Positions 11,536 through 21,479 of a stretch of DNA of 64,000 nt are shown piece by piece. A model generated the notes under the pieces. That model did no database searches. It was not told the origin of the DNA and saw only the letters and a list, made by a program, of their open reading frames with translations. The stretch spans positions 107,001 through 171,000 of the forward strand of contig JAEMWC010000249.1 of assembly GCA_016490735.1 (NCBI GenBank), given 5' to 3'. Every line of letters starts with the position of its first letter. The first letter of the stretch is position 1. The DNA is from Pachyseris speciosa. Taxonomy: Eukaryota; Cnidaria; Anthozoa; Scleractinia; Pachyseridae. The position numbers and the translations under genes are program-made.

Positions 11536-11902
11536 ATATGATTATTTGGGGTGTACAGGGTTAGGGTTTCCTTCATATACAGAATTTCATTAATTGAAAT
11601 AAACCTGTATCCGTAATTGGATCTTCCTTTGTCATCCGCTAAGTTGACTTCGGTCGTGTATCAGTAATTGATCCTTAGTTGGGTCTTAGGCTTCCCCTGC
11701 CTTGCCACCTTGAAAGTAAAATTTCCCGGGATACCACGTCTTCGATCACGTAAATTACATCTTACCGCAATAAGTCAATAAACACACTTTGCTATGCCTG
11801 AAGAGCCGCAACAGCGGTGAAACGCGTAGCGCAAAAGCAAAGTAAAAGAAGACTTTCGTTTTTCATTGTTTTTGGTATCTTCATTCGACACAGAAGTTTA
11901 CA

Positions 11903-11945
<43 letters not shown>
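11903..11945. repeat. (TA)n tract
   Basis: Pure TA dinucleotide run next to a foldback; such runs border nearly every PLE fragment in this cluster. Confidence 0.95.
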
Positions 11946-11947
<2 letters not shown>

Positions 11948-11998
11948 CTCTATGTGAAGGAAACCCTAACCCTGTACACCCTAAATAATCATATTTTA

Positions 11999-12111
11999 AT
12001 TGAATAAATGTTTGAAAGAAAATTTGTGTAGTGGTCATCACACCCGACTAGTATACGGGGGGACGTGGGTTCACATCCCGCCCAGGGCAAATTTTCTTTC
12101 AAACATTTATT

Positions 12112-12113
<2 letters not shown>
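11999..12113. repeat. Foldback enclosing a tRNA-like sequence
   Basis: Arms of about 26 bp (TGAATAAATGTTTGAAAG... and ...CTTTCAAACATTTATTTGA) flank a tRNA-like insert of about 63 nt and run straight into a (TA)n tract. Confidence 0.75.
12026..12088 (+). other. tRNA-like sequence in a foldback loop
   Basis: It has a D-arm-like GTGTAGTGGTCATCAC (box A), a central CCCGACTAGTATACGGGG arm and a T-arm, GTGGG-TTCACAT-CCCGC, with good stem pairing. The acceptor stem is not convincing because its 5' strand is replaced by the foldback arm. Read as a tRNA-derived (SINE-type) module rather than a working tRNA. Confidence 0.5.

Positions 12114-12158
<45 letters not shown>
12113..12158. repeat. (TA)n tract
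   Basis: TA dinucleotide run at the right end of the tRNA-like foldback. Confidence 0.95.
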
Positions 12159-12160
<2 letters not shown>

Positions 12161-12216
12161 CTCTATGTGAAGGAAACCCTAACCCTGTGTAACTGTGGAG
12201 GTAGCAGAGCTAAGTA

Positions 12217-12341
12217 TACATAAGTTGAAGGATTAAAGAGGACGCATCGATTCTCTGTGAAAGTTCTGTCTGACGAGCGCTTAGGCGCGAAACTCAGAGT
12301 CCCAGAGAATCGATGCGTCCTCTTTAATCCTTCAACTTATG

Positions 12342-12350
<9 letters not shown>
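12217..12350. repeat. Foldback carrying a hammerhead ribozyme
   Basis: Arms of about 42 bp (CATAAGTTGAAGGATTAAAG... and ...CTTTAATCCTTCAACTTATG) enclose the ribozyme at 12255-12310 and end at a (TA)n run (12345-12381). Confidence 0.85.
12255..12310 (+). ncRNA. Hammerhead ribozyme (GTC cleavage site)
   Basis: All core elements are present: CTGACGA (12270-12276, matching CUGANGA), stem II GCGC/GCGC closed by TTAG, GAAAC (12289-12293), stem III ACT/AGT with triloop CAG, and the cleavage triplet GTC (12299-12301). Stem I forms from TTCTG and CAGAG with a mismatch next to the core and extends into the foldback arms. Confidence 0.8.
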
Positions 12351-12385
<35 letters not shown>

Positions 12386-12415
12386 CAGAGTTGGATTATT
12401 TGGTCGAAGACATTT

Positions 12416-12463
12416 ATTGCTACTCAGAGTTTCATGCTTCTTGCGAAACAATCATCAGGCAAC
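12416..12463 (-). ncRNA. Hammerhead ribozyme (left arm)
   Basis: Minus strand: GTTGC, CTGATGA, stem II TGTTTC-GCAA-GAAGCA, GAAAC, stem III ACT/AGT with loop CTG, cleavage after GTA, then GCAAT. Stem I GTTGC/GCAAT pairs fully. It differs from the right-arm copy by one base in stem II, which keeps pairing as a G-T wobble. Confidence 0.85.
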
Positions 12464-12497
12464 TGCCAAAAATAACGGATGCATAAGAATATATACA

Positions 12498-12545
12498 GTT
12501 GCCTGATGATTGCTTCGCAAGAAGCATGAAACTCTGAGTAGCAAT
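12498..12545 (+). ncRNA. Hammerhead ribozyme (right arm)
   Basis: GTTGC, CTGATGA (12503-12509), stem II TGCTTC-GCAA-GAAGCA, GAAAC (12528-12532), stem III ACT/AGT, cleavage after GTA (12538-12540), then GCAAT. Every core nucleotide and stem fits the hammerhead consensus. Confidence 0.88.
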
Positions 12546-12647
12546 AAATGTCTTCGACCAAATAATCCAACTCTGAAAATATACATATTGCTCTAGTTTA
12601 TCTATTGAGCACTTTAATAGCTGATGAAGACTTCAATTCATTACCTT

Positions 12648-12654
<7 letters not shown>

Positions 12655-12716
<62 letters not shown>
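12655..12716. repeat. (TA)n tract
   Basis: TA run of about 60 bp bordering the 3' end of PLE-2. Confidence 0.95.
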
Positions 12717-12717
<1 letters not shown>

Positions 12718-12794
12718 CATAACAAGCATCCAGGGTGTGTAAGATGTTTTCTTCATGAAACAATATATCGAACACAAGACACAATTTTCAGGAT

Positions 12795-12838
12795 CCCCTA
12801 TATTTCGACCGACTTGTCGGTCTTCTTCAGGGCAAATG
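12795..12838 (-). ncRNA. Hammerhead ribozyme at the PLE-2 3' end
   Basis: Minus strand: TGCC, CTGAAGA (12824-12830, still CUGANGA), stem II GACCGAC/GTCGGTC, GAAA (12803-12806 complement), ATATA, GGGG. Minimal two-base-pair stem III. Identical in layout to the copy at 16089-16133. Confidence 0.7.
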
Positions 12839-12879
12839 AAGGAAACCGTTGTACACAAATGTATACTACGCCACTGAAA

Positions 12880-15639
12880 TACGAAAATGCGCACTACATT
12901 TAAAAAATAAAAGTAAAATGCGCGCGCGCACACAGATATAACACGCGTACAGAGAGCATATATGGGAAGAAAAATAGTGCCAAAAACGCAACAACATAGT
13001 GACGAAAATCCAAACGAAGCAAAATTGTAAGTACGTATACGTGCCTCTCGATTCTGGCTAAAAAAGAAGTCACTCTCATTAAGGCCATCCGGTTTCAAGG
13101 ATCGGAAGCGATATGCCCATTGACCTTCCTTAGCAATAAGGTCCTCCTTTACGTTGACCTTATCTATAAGTTGTATACTAATGTCCTGAAGGCCATGATG
13201 TCCATGACCATGGAAATGCTTATAGACAAGGTCGTCACTTTCCTTTCTGGCAGCAGACATCTTCGAGTGTGCTCGAAGTTGGCTCTTGTGGTTATTGAAC
13301 CTCAACCTGAACTTGGTAGTAGTGGAGCCGACATATTGCAAACCACAGACCTTACAGTTCATTAGATAAACAACATTCCTAGAATTACAATCCAACCGAT
13401 GGTTTATAGTATAGCGTGTACCAGTATTATGGCTAGCGAAACTCTCCCCTACAGTAAGATACTTACAGCCTTCACATCTACTACTAGAACAATTGAGAGT
13501 TCCCCTGCTGCCCTCCCTATTACACTCTAAAGGTCGTAACGTTGCGCAAACCAAATGGTCTCGTAAACTCTTTGGACGACGGAATGCCATCATGGGCACA
13601 TCCCTAATGGCCTGCTTGCACCGTTCGGACATGTGTAAAAGCGGATGTAACTCCCTTAAATTTCCTCCTATATTGGGCAATCCTGGATGATAGGTGACCA
13701 CGAACGGCGTTCTTTTGTTGATTGTCTGTTGCTTCGGTACAAGTAGCTCGTTGCGGTCCAGTACCCGAGCTCTTTGTATTTGGTCACGAACAAATTTTTC
13801 TTGATAGCCCCTATGGACTAAAAACCTTCTAAGATCCTCTGCCCTGTACTCAAAAGTAGTAGACGTGGAACAAATACGTCTAAGTCGTAGAGCCTGTGCA
13901 TATGGAATGCCTTGTTTAATCCCCCTAGGGTGACATGATGTATGGAATAAATACTGATGTTTATCAGTCGGCTTAGTATACAGATCAGTCTCAATAATAC
14001 CATTGTTATTAATAACCTGTACATCAAGATAGTTAATTTTCTCTCTTGACCAGTCCCATGTAAACTTTATGGTATCATGGTATTGATTTATCGAATTAAG
14101 AAACTCTTGTAGTTGTTCCACTCCTTTCGTCCAAATCATAAAGATGTCATCAATGTACCGCAGCCAAAGATAAGGCTTAACTGGAGCCAAATCCAGTAAT
14201 TGTGATTCAAGATCGTACATAAATAAATTAGCATAGGCAGGTGCCATTCTCGTGCCAATAGCTGTACCGCGTCTCTGTAAGAAATGTTTGCCATCAAATA
14301 CAAAGTTATTGTTCTTGAGAACCAATTCCACCAAGTCAACAATGTCATCTGTAGGGATTTCCGGGTTAGTCCTTGTGTTGAGAATTTTTCGAATAGCCTC
14401 CAAACCTTCGTTGTGCGGGATGTTGGGATAAAGGCCGACCACATCAATAGTGACTAAAATTGCTCCTTCCGGCAACCTCGAAATTTCTTTTAGTTTGGTC
14501 AGAAAGTCATTGGTATCCTTAAGATATGAAGGAACGTGAGGTACCAAAGATTCAGTTGATGGTCCACAAATGCAGATATTTTCTCTGTAGGCGTGTTACA
14601 ACCAGAGATTACCGGCCGCACATATTTTCTCTGTAGGCGTGTTACAACCAGAGATTACCGGCCGTCCTGGACAATTTTTCTTATGGATTTTAGAGAGAAG
14701 ATAAAAGCGCCCAGCTCTCGCATCACTGTTAATCAATAAATACTGAAGAGTCGAATCCTTAATATACCCATCTCTATGGAGTCTATTAACTCGTCCATTA
14801 ATTGTCTCAATCATTTCCTCTGTTGGGTCCTTTGTCAGTGGGATATATACCTCCTTATCATTTAACTGCCGCATCGCTTCACTAACATACTTTTCCCTGT
14901 CCATAACAACTACCGCTGACCCCTTATCTGCCTGTTTTATAACAATGTCTTCATATCCCCTCAAATTCTCCAATGCTTCCTGCTCCTCCTTTGACATATT
15001 CCTTTGACAACGAATTCTCAGATCATGTGCGAATATCTTCCTCTCAAGCATATGAACATAAGTTTCCAATATCAAATCTCTGTTTCTATCTGGACACCAA
15101 GTAGACTTTTTTCTAAACGCTGGTATTTCGGAAAAGTCCCCATCTACATCCATATCACCACAAAAGTATTCCTTTAGCCGCAGACGTCTGACGTATTCCA
15201 ACATGTCCTTCCGCAAGGCAAATGTATCAATCTCCCTCGGAGTAGGACAAAAAGATAACCCTTTTGATAATAGGGAGTTCTCAGCTGGTGTAAGATCTCT
15301 GTTAGATAAATTAACAACCACTTCAAAACCATCCAGAAATACTCGATCATTACATGTTCCCATCCCAATGTGTTCTACCATTGGAGCCTCAATCTCTACC
15401 CTTTGTTCCACTGTGATATTCCCCTCAGTACTTTCATTGGATGTAATCATTCGACCAGTACGCTCAGGAGTAAGTAGAGGTACAGCTACTTCTCCCCTAT
15501 CCTGCTCCTCCGTTAATTCAACCAGTAATAATGCTAGGTCATCAACGGATGAAGAATTTGTATAACTTGGACTTTCTTGCGTGCTTCCATGCACAGTGTC
15601 ATGGTGTGTTAAGGTCTTATGAGAATGAGAAAACCACAA
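12880..15639 (-). pseudogene. PLE-2 reverse transcriptase/GIY-YIG ORF
   Basis: The N-terminal frame (15639-14596) contains FCPTPREID, DKGSAVVV and CPGRPVISGCNTPT. The next frame (14547-12649) holds GLYPNIPHNEG, the RYIDDIF catalytic motif, KPTDKHQYLFH, a cysteine-rich linker and the GIY-YIG nuclease (NVVYLMNCKVCGLQYVGST). The two frames are separated by a 46-bp tandem duplication at 14576-14667; because 46 is not a multiple of three, it breaks the protein inside the RT. No other disabling change is obvious, so this is the best preserved PLE here. The open frame runs on through the 3' ribozyme into the (TA)n tract, so the original stop may be lost. Confidence 0.85.
14576..14667. repeat. 46-bp tandem duplication inside the PLE-2 RT
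   Basis: Two copies starting at 14576 and 14622 share TATTTTCTCTGTAGGCGTGT and the following 24 bases, differing only at the ends. It shifts the reading frame of PLE-2. Confidence 0.9.
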
Positions 15640-16166
15640 GAGCCGACTTCGAGCACACTCGAAGATGTCTGCTGCCAGAAAGGAAAGTGACGACCTTGTC
15701 TATAAGCATTTCCATGGTCATGGACATCATGGCCTTCAGGACATTAGTATACAACTTATAGATAAGGTCAACGTAAAGGAGGACCTTATTGCTAAGGAAG
15801 GTCAATGGACATATCGCTTCCGATCCTTGAAACCGGATGGCCTTAATGAGAGTGACTTCTTTTTTAGCCAGAATCGAGAGGCACGTATACGTACTTACAA
15901 TTTTGCTTCGTTTGGATTTTCGTCACTATGTTGTTGCGTTTTTGGCACTATTTTTCTTCCCATATATGTTCTCTGTACGCGTGTTATATTTGTGCGCGCG
16001 CGCGCATTTTACTTTTATTTTCTAAATGTAGTGCGCATTTTCGTATTTCAGTGGCGTAGTATACATTTGTGTACAACGGTTTCCTTCATTCGCCCTGAAG
16101 AAGACCGACAAGTCGGTCGAAATATAGGGGATCCTGAAAATTGCGTCTTGTCTTCATTTGTGTTCG

Positions 16167-16180
<14 letters not shown>
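15639..16180 (+). mobile_element. Inverted 3' fragment of PLE-2
   Basis: A plus-strand copy of the PLE-2 3' end (matching about 13290-12750), nearly identical, with the C-terminal half of the GIY-YIG domain, the 3' region and the ribozyme. It starts at CCACAAGAGCCGACTTCGAG. It is joined head to head with the PLE-2 5' end. Confidence 0.88.
16089..16133 (+). ncRNA. Hammerhead ribozyme in the inverted PLE-2 fragment
   Basis: CGCC, CTGAAGA (16095-16101), stem II GACCGAC/GTCGGTC, GAAA (16119-16122), TATA, GGGG. Stem III is two base pairs without a loop, so cleavage would probably need a dimer. Confidence 0.7.
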
Positions 16181-16211
<31 letters not shown>

Positions 16212-16220
16212 ATATATATA
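16168..16220. repeat. (TA)n tract
   Basis: Slightly interrupted TA run closing the inverted PLE-2 fragment. Confidence 0.9.
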
Positions 16221-16230
16221 TCGAACACAA

Positions 16231-16273
16231 ATGCCCTGATGAAGTCTTTTAATAAAGACGAAATATTGGCAAA
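16231..16273 (+). ncRNA. Hammerhead ribozyme, tandem copy 1
   Basis: TGCC, CTGATGA (16236-16242), stem II GTCTTT/AAAGAC, GAAA (16260-16263), TATT, GGCA. Stem I TGCC/GGCA pairs; stem III is AU/AU with no loop; cleavage after ATT. Confidence 0.75.
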
Positions 16274-16295
16274 GTCGTATTTTCCAGTTCTTGGC

Positions 16296-16362
<67 letters not shown>

Positions 16363-16368
16363 ACACAA

Positions 16369-16411
16369 ATGCCCTGATGAAGTCTTTTAATAAAGACGAA
16401 ATATTGGCAAA
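16369..16411 (+). ncRNA. Hammerhead ribozyme, tandem copy 2
   Basis: Same sequence as copy 1, 138 bp downstream (CTGATGA at 16374-16380). Confidence 0.75.
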
Positions 16412-16433
16412 GTCGTATTTTCCAGTTCTTGGC

Positions 16434-16501
<68 letters not shown>

Positions 16502-16526
16502 GTTATAACATTATAACAGGGAGCAT

Positions 16527-17275
16527 GTGGAGGGGCAAATAGATCGAGCGCGTAGGATTCCCAGGGAACAAACCCTTAGGGATAAGCAGCCTGCTTGTAA
16601 TAAACGTATTCCTTTTGTGGTCACATTTCATCCGGCACTCCCTTGTATTTCTAAAATATTACACAGGCTTCATCCTGTTTTGCAATCTTCTAGGCGTTGC
16701 CAGCTGGCCTTGGAACAGGTGCCCATGGTGGCTTTCCGGCGGCCTAAATGCCTTAAGGACATTCTGGTACATTCCGAACTTAAGACACCAGTCACTGTTA
16801 AGGGTTGTGGTAGATGTGGGGATAGACGATGCAGGGTTTGTGATTTCTTGGATGAGGGCATTTGTTTCAAAAGTAGAGTTACTGGGAGAGATTTTGTGAT
16901 TAATTTTAAGCTGGATTGTAATTCAGACCACGTAGTGTACCTATTGTCTTGTGCAATGTGTCAAATGCAGTATGTGGGATCTACTATTAACAAATTTAGG
17001 ACTAGATTTAATAACCACAAGTCTAGGATTAATGCACACAGAGGACTATCCTCTGAGAATAAACTTAAAGACGATGTTATATACAGGCATTTCAATCAGG
17101 CAGACCATCATGGTTTGAGTGATGTTAGAATACAGTTAATAGACAAGTGTTCAAGTGAGGAATATCTTAGGGATAGGGAGGCCCAGTGGGCATACCGTCT
17201 TCGATGTATTTATCCACTGGGTCTTAATAGTGATGATTTTTTCTGTAGTAGGAATCCTCGAAGGGATTTATTTTA
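16527..17275 (+). pseudogene. PLE-3 GIY-YIG endonuclease (C-terminal fragment)
   Basis: An open frame of about 249 codons: AFRRPKCLKD, a CGRCGDRRCRVC cysteine cluster, then the GIY-YIG core (HVVYLLSCAMCQMQYVGST, FRTRFNNHKS, DREAQWAYRL). There is no RT, so it is a 5'-truncated insertion, but what remains is unbroken. The ATG at 16527 is incidental. Confidence 0.85.
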
Positions 17276-17406
17276 ATATCGCTCTCATTGCTTCACTTAT
17301 ATGTAACGCGCGCGCTTTACAGCGCGCGAGCAGCTTTAAGTCTCGTATTAGCGTCTCACATCAGCTAGCGTATATCTTATAACGGTTTTAACCGCTTTTA
17401 CATCAG

Positions 17407-17448
17407 TTGCCCTGATGAAGTCTTTTAATAAAGACGAAATATTGGCAA
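17407..17448 (+). ncRNA. Hammerhead ribozyme at the PLE-3 3' end
   Basis: TTGCC, CTGATGA (17412-17418), stem II GTCTTT/AAAGAC, GAAA, TATT, GGCAA. Stem I (TTGCC/GGCAA) is fully paired; stem III is minimal. Confidence 0.8.
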
Positions 17449-17471
17449 AGTCGTATTTTCCAGTTCTTGGC

Positions 17472-17473
<2 letters not shown>

Positions 17474-17529
<56 letters not shown>
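17474..17529. repeat. (TA)n tract
   Basis: TA run followed by (TATG)n; it separates PLE-3 from the oppositely oriented PLE-4. Confidence 0.95.
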
Positions 17530-17541
<12 letters not shown>

Positions 17542-17594
17542 GTATATCTATATATATATATACACACTATCACAAATGAAGACAACCCACAGGT

Positions 17595-20250
17595 TTTGTT
17601 CCACACCTATATTTCGACCACATAAAGTGGTCTTCATCAGGGTAAAATTACAGTTACAACCGCACACGTCATATTACTTTTAAAAGTGTAAACTTAAACA
17701 GCCTCGCGCGCGCGCATCAACAAACGATTTCCTCCCCGCGCGCATAATGCCATTATAAACCATCCATAAATTACGTGTGTCTGGAACGCCTGTTCTGATC
17801 GAAGAAAAAGTCATTGTCATTAAGACCATACGGACGCAACGTATTAAGCTTAAAGGCTTATAGTATTAAGCTTATATCCCTCAGCTCCTCTTCCCCATTG
17901 ACCCTGTCTATCAACTGAATGTTAATATCATTCAAACCGCTATGTCCATCACTCCAAAAGTGTTTATACAGCAGGTCGTCATTCTCCCGCTGTGTCTCGT
18001 TCAATCTTCCATGGCGTCTTATTCTGGATTTATGGTTGTTACACCTTATTCTAAACTTTGTAACAGTGGACCCCACACACTGTACTGAACACCTCTTACA
18101 TGTGATCAAGTAAACCACATTACTTGAGATACAATCAAGACTATAGTTAAAACAGTACTTCCTGTCATCATGAGTCATTATGAATACCTACAGACTTCAC
18201 ATCGACTTGATTTACATTTCAACGTTCCTCGCACATTTCCTGCAAAACCATGGCTATTTATCTTCGCACGCACCAGGTAGTCCCCCAAACTTTTAGGTTT
18301 TCTGAATGCCACCAAAGGGATATCCTTGATGGCTTTTTTACATCGATCCGATGATTCAAAATGGGATGTAGCCCTCTGAGTAGTTTACTTATGTTCGGCA
18401 AGCCAGGATGGTAAGTTACCACAAAAGGTGTTTTTGCACTGCGTGTTTGTTGTTTACTCCTAAAAGCCTCTTCTCTGGTCACACGTCTGACTCTCCCGAT
18501 TTGTTTTTCCACGAAGTTCCTCTTATGACCCCTTCCAATTAAGTATTCCACCAAATCCTCCGCCCGCTTCTCAAAAAAAATAGGGCTTGGAACAAATCCT
18601 ACGAAATTGCATCGCTTGAGCAAACGGTATGGTCTTCTTACAGGCACCCGGATGACAGGAACTGTAGTGTAATTATTGGTGACTGTCTGTTGGTTTAACA
18701 AATACATCCGTCTCCAATACACCTGACTTGTTGATCACCCTAACATCTAAAAATTCTATTTCATTCAGAGAACACTTTGAAGTAAATTTGATCGTGTTAT
18801 GGGCATTGTTTAAATATTTTATAAATTCCTCTAACTTCCTTTCACCCTCCGTCCATGTGATAAATATATCATCAATGTATCTCCACCAAATATAGGGCTT
18901 GACTTCTGCATCCCGAAGTAGACGTCTTTCCAAACTATCCATAAAGATATTTGCATATGAAGGAGCCATTCTTGTTCCTATCGCTGTTCCCAGCTTTTGT
19001 AGATAATGTTTGCCATTGAATTCAAAGTTGAATCCAACTCTGTAAAAGTGACTACGTCCTCATTCAATGATCCAGCCCAATTACCCTCATTGAAACCATC
19101 GAGTTTCAGTAACGCTTCCTTCAAAGCTGCCACACCTTCATCATGTGGAATGTGGGGGTACAGGCCAACCACATCAATTGTACACAAAATGGACTCTTCC
19201 GGTAGCCTCCCGAGCTCTCCTAATTTCTTTAGAAAATCATTGGTGTTTTTGATGTATGACTCTATCCCTTGCACTAATGGTCGTACTTTATGGTCCACAA
19301 ATTCAGAGATCTTCTCTGTAGGAGTGTTGCATCCAGAAATCACTGGTCTACCTGGACAACCCTGTTTATGTATCTTCGGTAATAGGTAAAACCTACCAGG
19401 CTTCAAATCTTCAGACGCCAAAAGATAATCTCGCGTGTTCTCATCAATATTCCCTTTGCTGTAACACTCATTTATTTTCGTAATGATCTCTTTCATCATG
19501 TCCCGAGTAGGATCTCTATCCAATAACGTATATACTTCAGAATCATCTAGCTGTCGCATGGCTTCTTCTATGTATGTGTCCCTATCTATTACAACGACCG
19601 CAGAACCTCCATAACCCCTCAAATTCTCTAGTACGCCGATATGTTTTATCCAAATCGTACGCTAAAATCGCCTTTTCAACAGCGTCCACGTACGCCTCTA
19701 TGGCTATTTCCCTGTTCTTCTCCGGACACCATTTTGACTTATTTCTGAACGCTGGCTTATCTGAAAAGTCCCCATCAACTTCATCTTCAGAATAAAAATA
19801 CTCACGTAACCTAATCCGTCTGATATAGTCTCTTATGTCCTTTCTAAGATTGTAAACATCAATATTTTCCGGCATAGGACAAAATTTCAATCCCTTAGAC
19901 AAAAGAGATATTTCCGCTTCCGTAAGAAGTCTCCTCGAAAGATTGACAACAATATAATTGCCAGTATCTAGCCCTGCATCCGTACTCATTCCAAACCGCC
20001 TTGCCGGTAACTCGTTACGTTCTCTTTCAACTCCCATATCACTACCTGCTGACGTTTCCCCCACTGTCCTAACCATATTATCCTGTAATTCATTCGGCAG
20101 ACTACCTTCCGCCTCCCCGCGCATTGCTTCCAATACACTGTTTATATCACTACTAATTTCCCTCAAATCCACTAGTAATAGAGGACAGTCCACTGGTAGA
20201 GGATTCACACCAGCTAAATTCTCTTCTGGCGTCAAGTATATATATGGGTT
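17595..20250 (-). mobile_element. Penelope-like retroelement PLE-4
   Basis: A minus-strand PLE ending (3') at a hammerhead near 17603-17645 and starting (5') near the MITE at 20252-20399. It holds all PLE domains in order but with many frameshifts. Confidence 0.85.
17603..17645 (-). ncRNA. Hammerhead ribozyme at the PLE-4 3' end
   Basis: Minus strand: TTACC, CTGATGA (17634-17640), stem II GACCACTT/ATGTGGTC, GAAA, TATA, GGTG. Stem I ACC/GGT; minimal stem III; cleavage after ATA. Confidence 0.75.
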
Positions 20251-20376
20251 ATTGGCCAAGCCTGAGGTCAAGATGGCGGGATATTGGCCAAGTTCTTTTT
20301 TTGCGTGTTTATAGATCACGACGAAGTCGAGGTCCATAAACACGCAAAAGTAAGAACGAGGCCAATATCCCGCCAT
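17858..20376 (-). pseudogene. PLE-4 reverse transcriptase/GIY-YIG ORF (broken)
   Basis: Pieces in order: 20376-19582 (N-terminal region; the first codons come from the MITE); 19622-18978 (RT with CPGRPVISGCNTPT and VVGLYPHIPHDEG); 18969-18673 (RYIDDIF motif); 18722-18258 (linker, FVVTYHPGLPN); and 17858-18178 (GIY-YIG, NVVYLITCKRCSVQCVGST). At least four frameshifts separate them. Clearly dead. Confidence 0.85.
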
Positions 20377-20399
20377 CTTGATCGAACAAGCTTGGCCAA
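20252..20399. mobile_element. 148-bp palindromic MITE with TA target site
   Basis: The ends TTGGCCAAGC and GCTTGGCCAA are perfect inverted repeats flanked by TA on both sides (20250-20251 and 20400-20401). The arms pair over most of their length (GATGGCGGGATATTGGCC... and complement). A TA duplication and hairpin form suggest a Tc1/mariner-type non-autonomous element. It sits at the 5' edge of PLE-4. Confidence 0.75.
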
Positions 20400-20527
20400 T
20401 AAAGGATTTATTATATGAATCAATACAATGGACGCTATTAAAAGAAAGTAAAACGCGGGACGCACGGGCTATCCCGAGCGGTCAAACTGGCTCCATCTTG
20501 ACCTCTCGGGTAGCTAATCACAGCAGG

Positions 20528-20902
20528 AATGACGACTGTCATCAGCTTAATGTACTTAGGCTAAGCTACAAATATCTGTATTAAAAATTGTGGGCACTCG
20601 TAAGTTTAAAGCGCAAAAAACTCGAGCAAGCAGCTGAAAATTCAACGTTTTGTGTAGAAATGACGAATCTTGTGACTTAACTGAAATGAGTTTTAATTTT
20701 TGCCAGCGAATGGTTTGATGATACCTGATTAGATTTATTGAGTTTCAACGTTTGGAGAACTCAGTGAGACTTATTTTACACCAAAAATCGAGAAATCTTC
20801 GGAACTTTGCCTTGCCTTTAATTTCTAGCACTGATCATTCGTCATCTTTAATTTGCGGTCACGCATCACCCACCACGCACCACGCGTTCCTGGTTGAAAC
20901 AA
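20528..20902 (+). repeat. Left terminal inverted repeat of the 7-kb transposon
   Basis: Matches the complement of 27112-27475 with scattered substitutions and short indels. Confidence 0.75.
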
Positions 20903-21479
20903 ACAGTAATTTCTAAATTATTACGAACTGTTTGAATACTGAAAAAAATATTGCTTTCTCTTGATATAAAGGCGGAATTTTAAAAATTACATCTTTTCTT
21001 TTTATTTCCCTCGTTTGTTTTTGTTTTTTCCAACTATTTTCTTGATTAAAGAGATGCCGCGTTACATTCCGAAGCGAGCATTACTGTCCTCACTGTCGAC
21101 AACATTTATTCGTGAATTCCGTTTCACTAAAAACAGAGATTCACACAATTAAAAATATTTAGAAATTGCTATTGAAAGGATATTTCAAAGCTGATTGAAA
21201 ATTGAGTTTATCGGAATTAAAATAATGTTTTCTCTCCTGGTGTATCTTGCATGTCCAACTTAAATAGTAATTTACGGTATTTTAAAATAATTTTTAGATA
21301 TTATAGAAAACAGTATATATTTTAAGATCTCCATGGTGTGATGCCAAACAAGATAAGAATTTAATTCAACGAATGTGTATTTCTGTCTCCAGTTCATTAT
21401 TTTCTGTAGGTTAACTAAGTTACCATAATCAAATTAGCGTGTTTATTAAAAACTTCTGTGTTGTTTTCGCGTTATCAAA
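20903..21479. other. Transposon interior, no gene recognised
   Basis: AT-rich sequence between the left inverted repeat and the first coding block; it may hold the element's promoter. No motif was identified. Confidence 0.4.

Larger units (their letters stand above)
12382..12580. repeat. Foldback with a hammerhead ribozyme on each arm
   Basis: Two arms of about 84 bp, from TTTTCAGAGTTGGATTATTT on the left to its complement on the right, flank a short spacer near 12465-12495. Each arm contains a hammerhead ribozyme, so the pair is head to head. Confidence 0.9.
12720..15638 (-). mobile_element. Penelope-like retroelement PLE-2
   Basis: Minus-strand PLE, nearly complete: N-terminal region, RT, GIY-YIG, a 3' region with hammerhead, then a (TA)n tract. 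Its 5' end abuts an inverted copy of its own 3' third (15639-16180), so the locus is a head-to-head PLE pair with matching ribozyme and (TA)n ends, an arrangement known for PLEs. Confidence 0.85.
16221..16498 (+). repeat. Tandem ribozyme-(TA)n unit, two copies, period 138 bp
   Basis: Each unit has TCGAACACAAATGCC, a hammerhead core, GCAAAGTCGTATTTTCCAG..., then a (TA)n run of about 60 bp (16298-16358 and 16437-16498). The same ribozyme-tail sequence ends PLE-3 at 17407-17475. A head-to-tail ribozyme array is what rolling-circle or retrozyme-type copying would leave; simple tandem duplication is the alternative. Confidence 0.85.
16510..17475 (+). mobile_element. 5'-truncated Penelope-like element PLE-3
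   Basis: Starts inside the linker before the GIY-YIG domain and ends with a 3' region, a hammerhead and a (TA)n run (17474-17529). A tract of about 60 bp of TA also precedes it. Confidence 0.85.

Noticed and set aside
11538..12190. CCCTAACCCTG repeats as telomere-like sequence
   Set aside because: Only one and a half units each; they belong to a dispersed repeat, AGGAAACCCTAACCCTGTAC.
12257..12475. ORF through (TA)n and ribozymes
   Set aside because: Its sequence is the ribozyme foldbacks and an Ile/Tyr run from TA repeats.
12600..12640. CTGATGAAGACTTC as another hammerhead core
   Set aside because: No GAAA follows the possible stem II.
14136..14447. Minus-strand ORF of 103 codons
   Set aside because: Shadow frame of the PLE-2 reverse transcriptase.
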